From Pseudomonas cremoris (lineage in GTDB: Bacteria; Pseudomonadota; Gammaproteobacteria; Pseudomonadales; Pseudomonadaceae), in the NCBI RefSeq assembly GCF_014230465.1, contig NZ_JAAXCY010000005.1:310001-374000 (forward strand): 64,000 nucleotides of DNA, in the 5' to 3' direction. The notes under the pieces are model-generated. The model made no database searches, had not been told where the DNA came from, and worked only from the letters and a program-made list of their open reading frames with translations. The position numbers were made by a program, and so were the translations under genes. Of this stretch, positions 1 to 12,946 are shown piece after piece. How positions within the stretch are numbered: position 1 is the stretch's first letter; each line of letters begins with the position of its first letter.

Positions 1-93
1 CTTAGAGCGACGATCCGAAGGCCCTTGCCAGGGCCCCTGATTAGCGGGAGCGAGGCCATCATGCCCATGCTTTTTTGGATCGTCAAATGTTTT

Positions 94-117
94 GTAGTGC
101 TTTTTTTAAAGCACTAC
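94..117. terminator. Hairpin downstream of the secretin-like gene
   Basis: A perfect 10-bp stem (GTAGTGCTTT / AAAGCACTAC) closes a four-T loop just past the stop of the leftward gene ending at 159. It is not followed by a long T-run on the minus strand, so it may be a weak terminator or a plain palindrome. The remaining bases 1-158 hold no gene I can support. Confidence 0.4.
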
Positions 118-158
118 ATCTTTAGTCTAAGACGACTCATCAGTCAGTTTTTGGTGCT

Positions 159-896
159 TCAGTTCAGGGTGTCGACCTTGACCCGCAAAGTCAGGTCATC
201 GCGGCCCTGAGTAGAATACGTGCGGGTTGTAGAGGATTTGTCGGCCTGGGTCTCGCGGTTGATGCCAGCCAGGGTGATCCATTCGCCAAGGCGGCCGCTG
301 ACGCTTGTGTCGGTGCTTTGCACGTTCACTACATCGGGACGTTCCTGGCTCATGCGGTCACGGTTGGTGCTGATTGCCAAGTGCACGGTCTCACCGGTGA
401 CGCTGGCAGTGACGTAGAAACCCTGGGTGACGTTGCGATACTGAGTCTGGTTTTGCGGGCGACCATAGGCATCGGGTTGGGTCGTGGTGAGCGGTACACT
501 CTGGCCGACTTGGATCAGCGCGGGAACGCCTTCGCTGGCCTGTATCTGCTGGATGCCACCCTCGCGACTGGCGGTACCGTAGCTGATGATGCGGGTCTGG
601 CTGTCGCCACTGTTCTGCTGGTTGGTTTCGTTGGTGTCGACGGTGATCAGCAGGCGCTTGGCCGGCGTGTCCAGTTGGGCAAGCAAGGCACGCAAGTCCT
701 GGATCTTGCCGGCGTCTGCCTTGACGATAAGCTGGTTGCCATAGGCGCTGACGGTGCCGTCCTTGCCGATGAAGTTCTGTGCGACGGGCAGCAGATCCGC
801 GCTGGTGCGGTTGCTCAGGTTGACGACTTCGGTGTCTGCCATGGCGGTGGCGCTGGCAGTCAGGAGAAGGGCGGTGAGCAGGGTGCGTAGGGACAT
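159..896 (-). CDS. Secretin N-domain-like periplasmic protein
   Basis: The 245-aa protein starts with a clear signal peptide (residues 1-20, ending A-M-A before D-T-E). Residues 22-85 read like a secretin N1/NolW domain: a V-V-N-L-S-N-R-T opening, then G-N-Q-L-I-V-K-A and a short helix ending L-D-T-P. The middle part (G-V-P-A-L-I-Q-V-G-Q) also resembles the region before a secretin gate, but the protein is far too short for the usual 600+ aa secretin and no membrane gate is visible. It is probably periplasmic. No secretion-system gene lies beside it, so a role in one is not supported. It may be a stand-alone mini-secretin relative that keeps only the N-domain. Confidence 0.75.
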   Translation of the reverse strand: MSLRTLLTALLLTASATAMADTEVVNLSNRTSADLLPVAQNFIGKDGTVSAYGNQLIVKADAGKIQDLRALLAQLDTPAKRLLITVDTNETNQQNSGDSQTRIISYGTASREGGIQQIQASEGVPALIQVGQSVPLTTTQPDAYGRPQNQTQYRNVTQGFYVTASVTGETVHLAISTNRDRMSQERPDVVNVQSTDTSVSGRLGEWITLAGINRETQADKSSTTRTYSTQGRDDLTLRVKVDTLN

Positions 897-977
897 GTCC
901 GTTATCTCTGCGAGTCATTTAGGCGTGATAGTGCCAGTTTGTCGGCTGGGCGGGGTGCTTGTTGAATCGTAGACGGC

Positions 978-1002
978 AAAATGCCCTGGCAGGCAGGGCA
1001 TT
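978..1002. terminator. Rho-independent terminator (leftward operon end)
   Basis: An inverted repeat AAATGCCCT / AGGGCATTT with a short loop lies between the secretin-like gene and the GNAT gene. On the minus strand it would end the roxA-GNAT transcript. The T-run is short, so strength is uncertain. Confidence 0.5.
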
Positions 1003-1023
1003 TGTGGTGCTGCTGAAATAGTT

Positions 1024-1105
1024 TTCGCGAGCAAGCCCGCTCCCACACTCGACCGCATTCCAAGGGATGTACTCGGTCAAATGTGGGAGCAGGCTTGCTC
1101 GCGAA
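1024..1105. repeat. REP pair (REPIN-like), copy 1
   Basis: Two arms, TTCGCGAGCAAGCCCGCTCC... and its inverted partner ...GGGAGCAGGCTTGCTCGCGAA, face each other across about 34 bp. The same arm sequence recurs elsewhere in the window (15.3, 30.1, 31.7, 33.4 and 35.5 kb), which identifies it as a Pseudomonas repetitive extragenic palindrome. The right arm has one change from the commonest form (AGCAGG for AGCGGG). Confidence 0.9.
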
Positions 1106-1125
1106 GGGGGCGACTCGGTCTCGGA

Positions 1126-1548
1126 TCAGTCCCCTCGCACCATATCGACATGCGGAATTCCAACTTCCAGGAATTCCTCGCTGACGATCTTGAAACCCAG
1201 TCGCTCATAAAATGGCGCCGCGTACACCTGTGCGCTGAGGAACTGCTTGGTCTGGCCGCGTTTTTCAGCCGCGCCAATCACCGCTTCCATCAACTTGTCG
1301 CCGACTTTAAGCCCGCGCCAGTCCTTGAGCACCGAGACACGCCCGATTTCGCCGCTGGGCAGCAGGCGAGCGGTGCCTATCGGAAAGTCGCCTTCGAATG
1401 CCAGGAAATGCACCGCGTCGGCGTCATCCGCATCCCATTCCAGCTCGGGTGGAACCGATTGCTCAGCGATAAAAACCGCTTCACGAATGCGCCGAATCTC
1501 AGCGATATCCTTTTGCCAGTCCGCGACACTTACGTGAATCTTATTCAT
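1126..1548 (-). CDS. GNAT family N-acetyltransferase
   Basis: The 140-aa protein has the acetyl-CoA binding core of the GNAT fold: a strand I-G-R-V-S-V-L followed by R-G-L-K-V-G-D-K-L and a helix, then the C-terminal F-Y-E-R-L-G-F-K motif. The ATG at 1548 is chosen because the longer frame reads back through the upstream gene. The start overlaps the end of the cupin gene by 8 nt, so the two are probably translationally coupled. The opening (V-F-I-x-E-Q-x-V-P) resembles a common small acyltransferase subgroup of proteobacteria. The acceptor substrate cannot be read from sequence. Confidence 0.85.
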   Translation of the reverse strand: MNKIHVSVADWQKDIAEIRRIREAVFIAEQSVPPELEWDADDADAVHFLAFEGDFPIGTARLLPSGEIGRVSVLKDWRGLKVGDKLMEAVIGAAEKRGQTKQFLSAQVYAAPFYERLGFKIVSEEFLEVGIPHVDMVRGD

Positions 1549-2707
1549 CGGCAAACCCCAGGCTCCCTTGCTTGACCAGTTCGCACAGCAGATCGCGGCC
1601 GTCTTCGTCCGCCAGCCATGGGCCGAGGTTTTCGGCGTGCAGGGCGTCCGCGGCACAGATCAGTTTCAGCAGTTCGCGCAGTTTGCCCGGCAGGTAACGG
1701 CTCTGGCCGCTGGCGAACAGCAGTACATCGTCGTCTACTTCCGACCAAGCCATGCGCGCGCTTGGGTTGCGTACCAGGATCGCACCGTCTTGCAGGGCGC
1801 TGATGAAGTCGTCTTCGCCGAGTTCTTCGCCAGCAACTAGTTCCGGGTAGCGCGGCTCGGTCATGAATTGGCCGAACCAGGTCAGCAGCATGCGCTCGTC
1901 GCTCATGTGCTCGGCCAGCAGGCTTTTCAGGCGATCGAGAGCATCGGTCTGAATCTGATGCGGGTCGCTGACCGGCTGGGCGTCAGCGTCGGTGTAACGC
2001 TCTTCGTCCGTCAGGTACTGGCTGAGGAAGTCAGTGAAGTGGGTCAAGACTTCGGCGGCGCTCGGTGCGCGGAAGCCCACGGAGTAGGTCATGCAGTCAT
2101 CTTCGGCAATACCGAAGTGCGCCAGGCGTGGTGGCAGGTAGAGCATGTCGCCCGGTTCCAGCACCCATTCGGCGCTTTCTTCGAATTCGGCGAGGATGCG
2201 CAGGTCGGCATGCTGCAGCAGCGGGCTTTCGGAGTTGCACATCTGGCCGATCTTCCAGTTGCGCTTGCCTTGGGCTTGCAGCAGGAACACGTCGTAGTTG
2301 TCGAAGTGCGGGCCAACGCTGCCGCCCGGTGCGGCGAAGCTGATCATCACGTCGTCGATGCGCCAGCTAGGCAGGAAGCGGAATTGTTCCAGCAGTTCGG
2401 CCACTTCCGGCACGAACTGGTCAACCGCTTGCACCAGCAGGGTCCACTCGCGCTCAGGCAGGGTGCTGAAAGCATCCTCGGCGAACGGGCCACGACGCAG
2501 TTCCCACGGACGCTCGCCGTGCTCGATCACCAGGCGCGACTCGACTTCTTCTTCCAGGGCCAGGCCGGCCAGTTCGTCGGCGTCGATCGGGCTTTCGAAA
2601 TCAGGGATGGCCTGGCGGATCAGCAGGGGTTTCTTCTGCCAGTAGTCGCGCAGGAATTCCCGTGCCGTGATGCCGCCCAGAAGTTGAAGAGGGATGTCAG
2701 GATTCAT
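1541..2707 (-). CDS. roxA: JmjC-type cupin ribosomal protein arginine hydroxylase (RoxA/YcfD family)
   Basis: This 388-aa protein matches the bacterial JmjC-like cupins that use Fe(II) and 2-oxoglutarate to hydroxylate an arginine of ribosomal protein L16. The iron triad is visible as H134-x-D136 (P-H-F-D-N-Y-D) and H197 (R-L-A-H-F-G), with spacing like E. coli YcfD. The C-terminal part matches the dimerisation and winged-helix region of that family. The length is close to the 373 aa of YcfD. The internal ATG at 2707 is chosen, giving a protein that begins M-N-P-D-I-P; a longer frame adds eight residues with no better ribosome site. It overlaps the GNAT gene downstream. The L16 target is inferred from the family. 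Confidence 0.88.
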   Translation of the reverse strand: MNPDIPLQLLGGITAREFLRDYWQKKPLLIRQAIPDFESPIDADELAGLALEEEVESRLVIEHGERPWELRRGPFAEDAFSTLPEREWTLLVQAVDQFVPEVAELLEQFRFLPSWRIDDVMISFAAPGGSVGPHFDNYDVFLLQAQGKRNWKIGQMCNSESPLLQHADLRILAEFEESAEWVLEPGDMLYLPPRLAHFGIAEDDCMTYSVGFRAPSAAEVLTHFTDFLSQYLTDEERYTDADAQPVSDPHQIQTDALDRLKSLLAEHMSDERMLLTWFGQFMTEPRYPELVAGEELGEDDFISALQDGAILVRNPSARMAWSEVDDDVLLFASGQSRYLPGKLRELLKLICAADALHAENLGPWLADEDGRDLLCELVKQGSLGFADE

Positions 2708-2750
2708 GTGTAACCTATTGAAAAAAAGCACTTTTCAGACTGGAATAAAA

Positions 2751-2771
2751 ACGCCCGGCGCGGCCGGGCGT
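2751..2771 (-). terminator. Terminator of purB
   Basis: A 9-bp GC-rich stem (ACGCCCGGC / GCCGGGCGT) with a 3-nt loop lies 20 nt beyond the purB stop. On the minus strand it is followed by a T-rich tract (GTTTTTATT). Confidence 0.85.
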
Positions 2772-2790
2772 CTCAAGGGTCTTGCGGTAA

Positions 2791-4248
<1,458 letters not shown>

Positions 4249-4284
4249 TTACGCGTAATGCTTGAACGTGGTGGTTGCTGCGAC

Positions 4285-4908
4285 TTATTCGTTGCGCATC
4301 AACGGGTAAAGCTCTTTGAGCAATTTGCGACGGCTGATGACCAGCTGCCAACGATGACCACCCAACTGGCGCCACAACCGCGCCGAACGAATACCGGCCA
4401 GGAGCAGGGCGCGGATTTTCGAGGCGTTGTTCGGTTGCTGCAAGTTGCGCATGTCGCCGTGGACCTGGATCCGCTGGCGCAAGGTGCTCAAGGTGTCTTG
4501 GTACAGCGCACCGCAGGCCGCGATTACGTTTTCGTGGGCTGGGCCGAAATGTTCTACCTGGGACTGAATCTGTGGAAGACGCTTGCCGATGACTTCGAGC
4601 ATATCTTCGCGCTTGGCCAATTGACGCTCAAGGCCGAGCATCGACAGCGCATAGCGCAACGGCTCGCGCTGCAGGGTGCTGGGGTCGCGCTCCAGGGCGC
4701 CGATCAGCGCTCGGTACCCTTCACGCAGCGCCAAGTCGTCGCCACCATAAACTTCCAGGGTGTCCTTCGGGTCGCGGATCAGCAGGCTGCCGAGCATGCA
4801 GGTCAGGCCTGCCTCGGTGACCTGGCCGGTCTTGGCGATCTTGTCCACCAGTACGGCGGCGAGGAAAACCCCGCCCAGCGCCGTCAACTGCTCCTGGATT
4901 GGGTTCAT
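4285..4908 (-). CDS. hflD: High frequency lysogenization protein HflD homolog
   Basis: The 207-aa, mostly alpha-helical protein matches HflD, a peripheral membrane protein that in E. coli binds phage lambda CII. Its place between mnmA and purB is the diagnostic context. The opening ([14 protein letters not shown]) and the L-G-S-L-L-I-R-D-P segment fit the family. The ATG overlaps the last 4 nt of mnmA. The cellular role in Pseudomonas is unclear, since the described function concerns a coliphage. Confidence 0.92.
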   Translation of the reverse strand: MNPIQEQLTALGGVFLAAVLVDKIAKTGQVTEAGLTCMLGSLLIRDPKDTLEVYGGDDLALREGYRALIGALERDPSTLQREPLRYALSMLGLERQLAKREDMLEVIGKRLPQIQSQVEHFGPAHENVIAACGALYQDTLSTLRQRIQVHGDMRNLQQPNNASKIRALLLAGIRSARLWRQLGGHRWQLVISRRKLLKELYPLMRNE

Positions 4909-6029
4909 GCCTTGTTGCTCCAGGCTTGCGCGACTTCAATCACGCCGCCGCCCAGGCAGATTTCGCCGTCGTAGAACACCACGGACTGGCCAGGGGTAAC
5001 GGCGCGTTGCGGGTCATCAAAGGTGGCGCGATAGCCGGTAGCGGTTTTTTCCAGGGTGCAGGGCTGGTCGCTCTGGCGATAGCGCACCTTGGCGGTCAGG
5101 CGGCGTGGAGTACTCAGGTCGATCGGGTTGACCCAATAGATTTCCGAGGCCAGCAGGGCGCCTGAGAACAGCAAGGGGTGTTCGTTGCCCTGGCCCACGA
5201 TCAGCTCGTTGTTTTCAAGGTCTTTGACCAGCACGTACCACGGTTCTTCGCCGGCGTCTTTCAAGCCGCCGATGCCCAGGCCCTGGCGTTGGCCGATGGT
5301 GTGGTACATCAGGCCATGGTGGCGGCCGATGACTTCGCCTTCGGTGGTCTTGATCTCGCCCGGTTGTGCCGGCAGGTATTGCTTGAGGAAGTCGCTGAAG
5401 CGGCGCTCACCGATAAAGCAGATCCCGGTGGAATCTTTCTTCTTGGCGGTGGCCAGGCCGTGTTTCTCGGCGATCTTGCGCACTTCGGGTTTTTCCAGCT
5501 CGCCCACCGGGAACAGGGTCTTGGCGATCTGTTCACCGCCGACTGCGTGCAGGAAGTAGCTCTGGTCCTTATTCGGGTCCAGGCCCTTGAGCAGTTCGGT
5601 GTGGCCATCGATGTCGCGGCGGCGCACGTAGTGGCCAGTGGCGATTAGGTCGGCGCCGAGCATCATGGCGTAGTCGAGGAACGCCTTGAACTTGATCTCG
5701 CGGTTACACAGGATGTCCGGGTTCGGCGTACGGCCGGCCTTGTATTCGGCCAGGAAGTGCTCGAACACGTTGTCCCAGTACTCGGCGGCGAAATTGGCGG
5801 TGTGCAGCTTGATGCCGATCTTGTCGCAAACAGCCTGGGCGTCCGCAAGGTCGTCCATGGCGGTGCAATATTCCGTTCCATCGTCTTCTTCCCAGTTCTT
5901 CATGAACAGGCCTTCCACCTCATAACCCTGCTCCATGAGCAGAACGGCGGAAACGGAAGAGTCCACGCCGCCGGACATGCCGACGATGACGCGCTTCTTT
6001 TGTGTGTCAGAAGGGGCTGGATCACGCAT
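4905..6029 (-). CDS. mnmA: tRNA-specific 2-thiouridylase MnmA
   Basis: MnmA adenylates U34 of tRNA-Lys, -Glu and -Gln and replaces its O2 with sulfur. The ATP PP-loop S-G-G-V-D-S-S lies at residues 19-25. The two catalytic cysteines are C108 (P-D-I-L-C-N-R) and C204 (G-I-C-F-I-G-E-R). The 374-aa length is normal. Sulfur reaches MnmA through the TusA and TusBCD-TusE relay, and tusDCBE is encoded about 22 kb away in this window. The gene overlaps hflD by 4 nt and follows the NUDIX gene after a 59-nt gap. Confidence 0.97.
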   Translation of the reverse strand: MRDPAPSDTQKKRVIVGMSGGVDSSVSAVLLMEQGYEVEGLFMKNWEEDDGTEYCTAMDDLADAQAVCDKIGIKLHTANFAAEYWDNVFEHFLAEYKAGRTPNPDILCNREIKFKAFLDYAMMLGADLIATGHYVRRRDIDGHTELLKGLDPNKDQSYFLHAVGGEQIAKTLFPVGELEKPEVRKIAEKHGLATAKKKDSTGICFIGERRFSDFLKQYLPAQPGEIKTTEGEVIGRHHGLMYHTIGQRQGLGIGGLKDAGEEPWYVLVKDLENNELIVGQGNEHPLLFSGALLASEIYWVNPIDLSTPRRLTAKVRYRQSDQPCTLEKTATGYRATFDDPQRAVTPGQSVVFYDGEICLGGGVIEVAQAWSNKA

Positions 6030-6088
6030 AGGGTTTCAACGGGTGTCTTGAAAAAGGACGCGATTCTATCAGGCTCGGGCCTTCAAGG

Positions 6089-6535
6089 CTAAAGAGAAGG
6101 GCGGATCAATTCGAGACTGTGACGCTGGCCTGCCAAATAATCATCGATGCAGCGGATGATCAACTCGCTGCGCCAGGTGTCGCGAACGTCCATCAGTTCG
6201 TCGCGGGTCAGCCAGCGAGCGCGCAGGATGCCTTCGTCGAGTTGATAGTCGGGGTGGTGTTTCAGCGCCTTGGCGATGAAGCAAACCCGTTGATAGGTCA
6301 CGCCATTGCTGGGCGCTGTGTACAGGTAGATGCCCACGATACCGGTGGCTTCGACGTCCCAGCCGGTTTCTTCGAGGGTTTCGCGTACCGCGGCCTCAGT
6401 CAGGGTTTCGTGCGGGTCGAGGTGGCCGGCGGGCTGGTTGAGTACGGCGCGGCCGCCCTTGAGTTCTTCGACCATCAGGAAGCGGCCGTTGTCTTCGACG
6501 ATGGTGGCGACGGTGATGTGGGGTTGCCAGGTCAT
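6089..6535 (-). CDS. nudJ: NUDIX hydrolase (NudJ-type phosphatase)
   Basis: The 148-aa protein carries a complete Nudix box (G-H-L-D-P-H-E-T, then R-E-T-x-E-E-T-G-W), which binds the metal ion and pyrophosphate. Its position directly upstream of mnmA-hflD-purB matches E. coli nudJ, whose product hydrolyses thiamine pyrophosphate intermediates and nucleoside triphosphates. The symbol rests on this context plus length; substrate preference within NUDIX proteins cannot be read from sequence. Confidence 0.85.
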   Translation of the reverse strand: MTWQPHITVATIVEDNGRFLMVEELKGGRAVLNQPAGHLDPHETLTEAAVRETLEETGWDVEATGIVGIYLYTAPSNGVTYQRVCFIAKALKHHPDYQLDEGILRARWLTRDELMDVRDTWRSELIIRCIDDYLAGQRHSLELIRPSL

Positions 6536-6597
6536 GGAGAGGCCTCGAGCGATCGGAGGGGCAGGCGCACATCATACAGAGGCGCCGCCCCAACCGT

Positions 6598-7815
6598 TTA
6601 CTTCGCGGCTTTGGTAATGGCGTCGAAGGCGACCATGTCATCGATCACTTCGCCGCCCGTGGCTTTGGTTTGCGCTTGCCACACAACGATCACCACATTC
6701 TGGGTGGGGTTGAGGTAGATGAACTGACCGAAGATGCCTGCGGCCGTGAAGGCTTTGTCGGCCTTGGAGGCGTCAGTCCAGGCGGGCCACCACATGGAGG
6801 CGAAGTCTCCATATGCAGGGTCGGTGCCGGTAGTGGTGCTAGCGAAGCTCATCCAGCCTTGGGGCAGGACTTGTTGGTTGCCGGCTTTGCCGCCGCTGAG
6901 TACGAACTGGCCGAAGCGACCGTAATCCTCCAGTGTTGCACTGATGCCGCTACCGCCCACTTCATTGCCGTTGGGGCCGTCGAGCCACCAGTTGGCGTCG
7001 GTTTGCATACCGTAGGGGGCCCAGATCTTCTCGCTCAAGTACTGCGCCAAGGGCTTGCCTACGGCAGCGCTGACCAGTTGCCCCAGCACTTGTGTCTCGC
7101 CGGTGCTGTAGTTGGTACGGGTGCCAGGTGGCGCCGCGCTGGGCAGGCTCGCCATGAACTTCAGGGCAGAGCCGGGCACTTGTTCGGTTTGCAGCTTGAG
7201 CATCATGCGCCGGTCGGAAGTGGGGTCGGCGTATTTCTCGCTCCATTTGACCCCGGAGCGCATCGCAAGCACCTGGCGTACGGTGGCCTGGTCGTAACCG
7301 CTGCCGGCCAGCGCGGGCAGGTAGCGGGTCACTTTGTCGTCCAGGCTTTTGATGGAGCCATCCTGCAGTGCGGTGCCCACCAGGGTTGAGGTAATGGACT
7401 TGGCAACCGACATCGACATCCAGCGGGTCGCCGGTGTGTTGCCTTTTTCGTAGCGTTCAGTAACGACTTGGCCATTCTTGATCACCAGCAGGCCTGTTAC
7501 CCGATTGAGGGTGACGTAGTCATCGAGGCTGTAGTGCTTGCCTTCGTAGTCGAACGAAACCGCACCCAGGGGTTGGCTGCTGCGCGGTAGTGGAAAGGGA
7601 TGGCCGCCGGCTGGAATGGTACGCACCGGAAACAGGCGGTCGATATTGCGAAAGGTGCTGACGGCGGCGTCGGGACTGAGTTTGCCGTCGTACATTGTTT
7701 GCACGTCGCCTATGGGTTCTTGTGCATGGGGGTAGGTGGGGGAGTGGCTTGCGCAGGCGCTGAGCAATGTAATTGCCGAGGCCCAGGTCAGCACCTTGAA
7801 ATGGGTTCTTTGCAT
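6598..7815 (-). CDS. Serine hydrolase lipoprotein (class C beta-lactamase fold)
   Basis: The 405-aa protein begins with a lipoprotein signal (L-L-S-A-C, lipidated C21), so it is probably anchored to a membrane facing the periplasm. The catalytic S-x-x-K motif is S136-V-A-K139, and the second motif is a Y-S-T tyrosine site (N-Y-S-T-G-E) instead of the Y-x-N of true class C beta-lactamases. This pattern fits the esterase / 6-aminohexanoate-dimer hydrolase branch (NylB-like) better than a resistance enzyme. The ATG at 7815 has a good upstream AGGAAG. Substrate unknown. Confidence 0.85.
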   Translation of the reverse strand: MQRTHFKVLTWASAITLLSACASHSPTYPHAQEPIGDVQTMYDGKLSPDAAVSTFRNIDRLFPVRTIPAGGHPFPLPRSSQPLGAVSFDYEGKHYSLDDYVTLNRVTGLLVIKNGQVVTERYEKGNTPATRWMSMSVAKSITSTLVGTALQDGSIKSLDDKVTRYLPALAGSGYDQATVRQVLAMRSGVKWSEKYADPTSDRRMMLKLQTEQVPGSALKFMASLPSAAPPGTRTNYSTGETQVLGQLVSAAVGKPLAQYLSEKIWAPYGMQTDANWWLDGPNGNEVGGSGISATLEDYGRFGQFVLSGGKAGNQQVLPQGWMSFASTTTGTDPAYGDFASMWWPAWTDASKADKAFTAAGIFGQFIYLNPTQNVVIVVWQAQTKATGGEVIDDMVAFDAITKAAK

Positions 7816-7904
7816 AATGACTTCCTTTTTATTGTTTTCCGAATGGCTCGAGCAAACAACACAAAGCAAGTCCTGCGCCCATTTGCAGGAAAAAGGCCAA
7901 AAAA

Positions 7905-7936
7905 AATCCGGAACCCTTTCAGGTTCCGGATTTTTC
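7905..7936. terminator. Bidirectional terminator after idh
   Basis: AATCCGGAACC / GGTTCCGGATT forms an 11-bp stem with a 5-nt loop, flanked by A-tracts and T-tracts on both sides. It lies between the idh stop and the lipoprotein start and should end the leftward idh transcript. Confidence 0.9.
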
Positions 7937-7987
7937 TGCTGGGTGAAGATCAGCGGGCGATCTTCACTTCAGCCACACCGTGAAGCA

Positions 7988-10706
<2,719 letters not shown>

Positions 10707-11963
10707 ATGGGATACAAGAAGATTCAGGTTCCAGCCGTCGGCGACAAAATCACCGTCAATGCAGACCATTCTCTCAATGTTCCTAATAACCCGATCATTC
10801 CTTATATCGAAGGTGACGGTATCGGCGTCGACATCAGCCCGGTGATGATCAAGGTGGTCGACGCAGCTGTTGAAAAGGCCTACGGCGGCAAGCGCAAAAT
10901 CTCTTGGATGGAGGTGTATGCCGGCGAAAAGGCCACTCAAGTCTACGACCAGGACACCTGGCTGCCCCAGGAAACCCTGGATGCGGTCAAGGATTACGTG
11001 GTTTCTATCAAGGGCCCGCTGACGACCCCGGTCGGTGGTGGCATTCGTTCGCTGAACGTGGCGCTGCGTCAGCAACTCGACCTGTATGTGTGCCTGCGCC
11101 CAGTGCGCTGGTTTGAAGGTGTGCCTAGCCCGGTGAAGAAGCCGGGTGACGTGGACATGACTATCTTCCGTGAGAACTCCGAAGATATTTACGCCGGTAT
11201 CGAGTGGAAGGCTGGCTCGCCGGAAGCGATAAAAGTGATCAAGTTCCTTAAAGAAGAAATGGGCGTTACCAAGATCCGTTTTGACCAGGATTGCGGGATT
11301 GGCGTCAAACCTGTTTCAAAAGAGGGTACCGAGCGCCTGGCGCGTAAAGCCCTTCAATATGTAGTGGATAACGATCGCGACTCGCTGACCATCGTGCACA
11401 AAGGCAACATCATGAAGTTCACCGAAGGTGCCTTTAAGGAGTGGGCCTACGGTATTGCTGAGAAAGAGTTCGGCGCAACCTTGCTCGACGGTGGTCCTTG
11501 GATGCAGTTCAAGAACCCGAAGACCGGCAAGAATGTGGTGGTCAAGGATGCCATCGCCGATGCCATGCTCCAGCAGATCCTGCTGCGCCCGGCAGAATAC
11601 GATGTGATCGCGACGCTTAACCTGAACGGTGACTACCTCTCCGATGCGCTGGCGGCGGAAGTCGGGGGCATCGGCATTGCTCCGGGGGCCAACCTTTCCG
11701 ACACCGTGGCCATGTTCGAAGCCACCCACGGCACTGCGCCGAAATATGCCGGTAAAGACCAGGTCAACCCGGGCTCACTGATCCTGTCGGCAGAAATGAT
11801 GTTGCGCCACCTGGGTTGGACCGAGGCGGCTGACTTGATCATCAAGGGCACCAACGGCGCGATCTCGGCCAAAACCGTGACGTATGACTTTGAGCGCTTG
11901 ATGGAGGGCGCGAAACTGGTCTCGTCGTCGGGCTTTGGCGATGCGCTGATTTCGCATATGTAA
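10707..11963 (+). CDS. icd: NADP-dependent isocitrate dehydrogenase, homodimeric
   Basis: The 418-aa protein is the classical dimeric isocitrate dehydrogenase of the TCA cycle. The isocitrate loop is visible as [11 protein letters not shown], where the serine is the site phosphorylated by AceK in enteric bacteria, and the NADP region as [12 protein letters not shown]. The internal ATG at 10707 is preferred over one 12 nt upstream because GGAG lies 6 nt before it and the product length matches other Pseudomonas Icd. A strong terminator follows. Confidence 0.97.
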   Translation: MGYKKIQVPAVGDKITVNADHSLNVPNNPIIPYIEGDGIGVDISPVMIKVVDAAVEKAYGGKRKISWMEVYAGEKATQVYDQDTWLPQETLDAVKDYVVSIKGPLTTPVGGGIRSLNVALRQQLDLYVCLRPVRWFEGVPSPVKKPGDVDMTIFRENSEDIYAGIEWKAGSPEAIKVIKFLKEEMGVTKIRFDQDCGIGVKPVSKEGTERLARKALQYVVDNDRDSLTIVHKGNIMKFTEGAFKEWAYGIAEKEFGATLLDGGPWMQFKNPKTGKNVVVKDAIADAMLQQILLRPAEYDVIATLNLNGDYLSDALAAEVGGIGIAPGANLSDTVAMFEATHGTAPKYAGKDQVNPGSLILSAEMMLRHLGWTEAADLIIKGTNGAISAKTVTYDFERLMEGAKLVSSSGFGDALISHM

Positions 11964-11980
11964 AGAAGATCCAGAGTGAA

Positions 11981-12018
11981 ACGGCCACCTCAAGTTGATT
12001 GGGGTGGCCGTTTTTTTT
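11981..12018 (+). terminator. Terminator of icd
   Basis: ACGGCCACC / GGTGGCCGT forms a 9-bp stem followed by eight Ts, 17 nt after the icd stop. Confidence 0.93.
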
Positions 12019-12045
12019 GTTGGATGCTTCACGCTCGTCGGCGGG

Positions 12046-12324
12046 TTAGGCCATTAGTTTCTTTTCTTTATGAGCGGATGGGCTTGCACTTTTATCAGCC
12101 ACTTCGGCTTTGACTGTATCGATATTCACGGCGTGCAGTCCTTTTGGTCCCTGAATGATCTCAAAGCTTACCGCTTGGCCCGCCTTCAGCGTTTTATACC
12201 CTTCCATGATAATCGCTGAGTAATGCGCAAACAGGTCCTCGGTTTTTCCTTCTTCGTTTACGAACCCATAGCCTTTGGCATTATTGAACCATTTGACCTT
12301 GCCATTGATCTTGACGCCAGACAT
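12046..12324 (-). CDS. cspD: Cold-shock-domain protein CspD
   Basis: The 92-aa protein has a single cold-shock domain with both RNA/ssDNA motifs, K-G-Y-G-F-V and D-L-F-A-H-Y. A charged C-terminal tail (about 20 residues, rich in K, S and A) extends past the usual ~70 aa. In E. coli CspD inhibits replication in stationary phase; its position beside clpS-clpA supports the CspD name. I chose the ATG at 12324 because GAGGG lies 8 nt upstream; an ATG at 12330 is too close to that site. Confidence 0.9.
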   Translation of the reverse strand: MSGVKINGKVKWFNNAKGYGFVNEEGKTEDLFAHYSAIIMEGYKTLKAGQAVSFEIIQGPKGLHAVNIDTVKAEVADKSASPSAHKEKKLMA

Positions 12325-12548
12325 AACCATATCCCTCTGCACCAGACTCCATCACTGGAGTATCATCCAGTTTATCCGTCCTAACCCGAATAAATAAGGT
12401 TGACTGCGCGGACCTTTTTTACCCACTGTGGGTTCTATTGGTTGTAACACCGATTTGCCGATAGTCAAGGCGACCAGTCGGTCAGAGTTGAAATTCTGAC
12501 AGGTCGCCCCCACCACTGTATTTGAACCACTGACGAACCTTTCTTTCC

Positions 12549-12917
12549 ATGCATGCAAACAGCCAGATTCGACTAACATTCAATCAGGATCGACCGGATC
12601 AGGACCATGATGACGACGGTTCTGCAGGCATTGCTGTTCAGGAGGCCAAGCCTGCCTTACAGGCACCGCCGATGTATAAGGTGGTTTTGTTCAATGATGA
12701 CTACACACCGATGGATTTCGTGGTCGAAGTGCTCGAGGTGTTTTTTAACCTGAACCGCGAGTTGGCGACCAAGGTAATGCTGGCCGTTCACACAGAAGGA
12801 CGGGCAGTATGTGGAGTGTTTACCCGCGACATCGCCGAGACAAAGGCCATGCAGGTCAACCAGTACGCCAGGGAAAGCCAGCATCCGCTACTCTGTGAAA
12901 TCGAGAAGGACGGTTAA
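12549..12917 (+). CDS. clpS: ATP-dependent Clp protease adaptor ClpS
   Basis: ClpS recognises proteins with N-terminal Leu, Phe, Tyr or Trp and hands them to ClpAP. The 122-aa protein shows the conserved core ([16 protein letters not shown]) with the residues forming the N-degron pocket, after a flexible 40-residue N-terminal arm rich in D and Q. It lies 29 nt upstream of clpA and is divergent from cspD. The nearby bpt and aat genes make the ligands for this adaptor. Confidence 0.96.
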   Translation: MHANSQIRLTFNQDRPDQDHDDDGSAGIAVQEAKPALQAPPMYKVVLFNDDYTPMDFVVEVLEVFFNLNRELATKVMLAVHTEGRAVCGVFTRDIAETKAMQVNQYARESQHPLLCEIEKDG

Positions 12918-12946
12918 CGCCGACCACTTGGGTATGAGGTGAAGCT

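Noticed and set aside
6598..7815. Antibiotic-resistance beta-lactamase
   Set aside because: The fold and S-x-x-K fit, but the Y-S-T second motif and lipoprotein anchor point to an esterase-like serine hydrolase.
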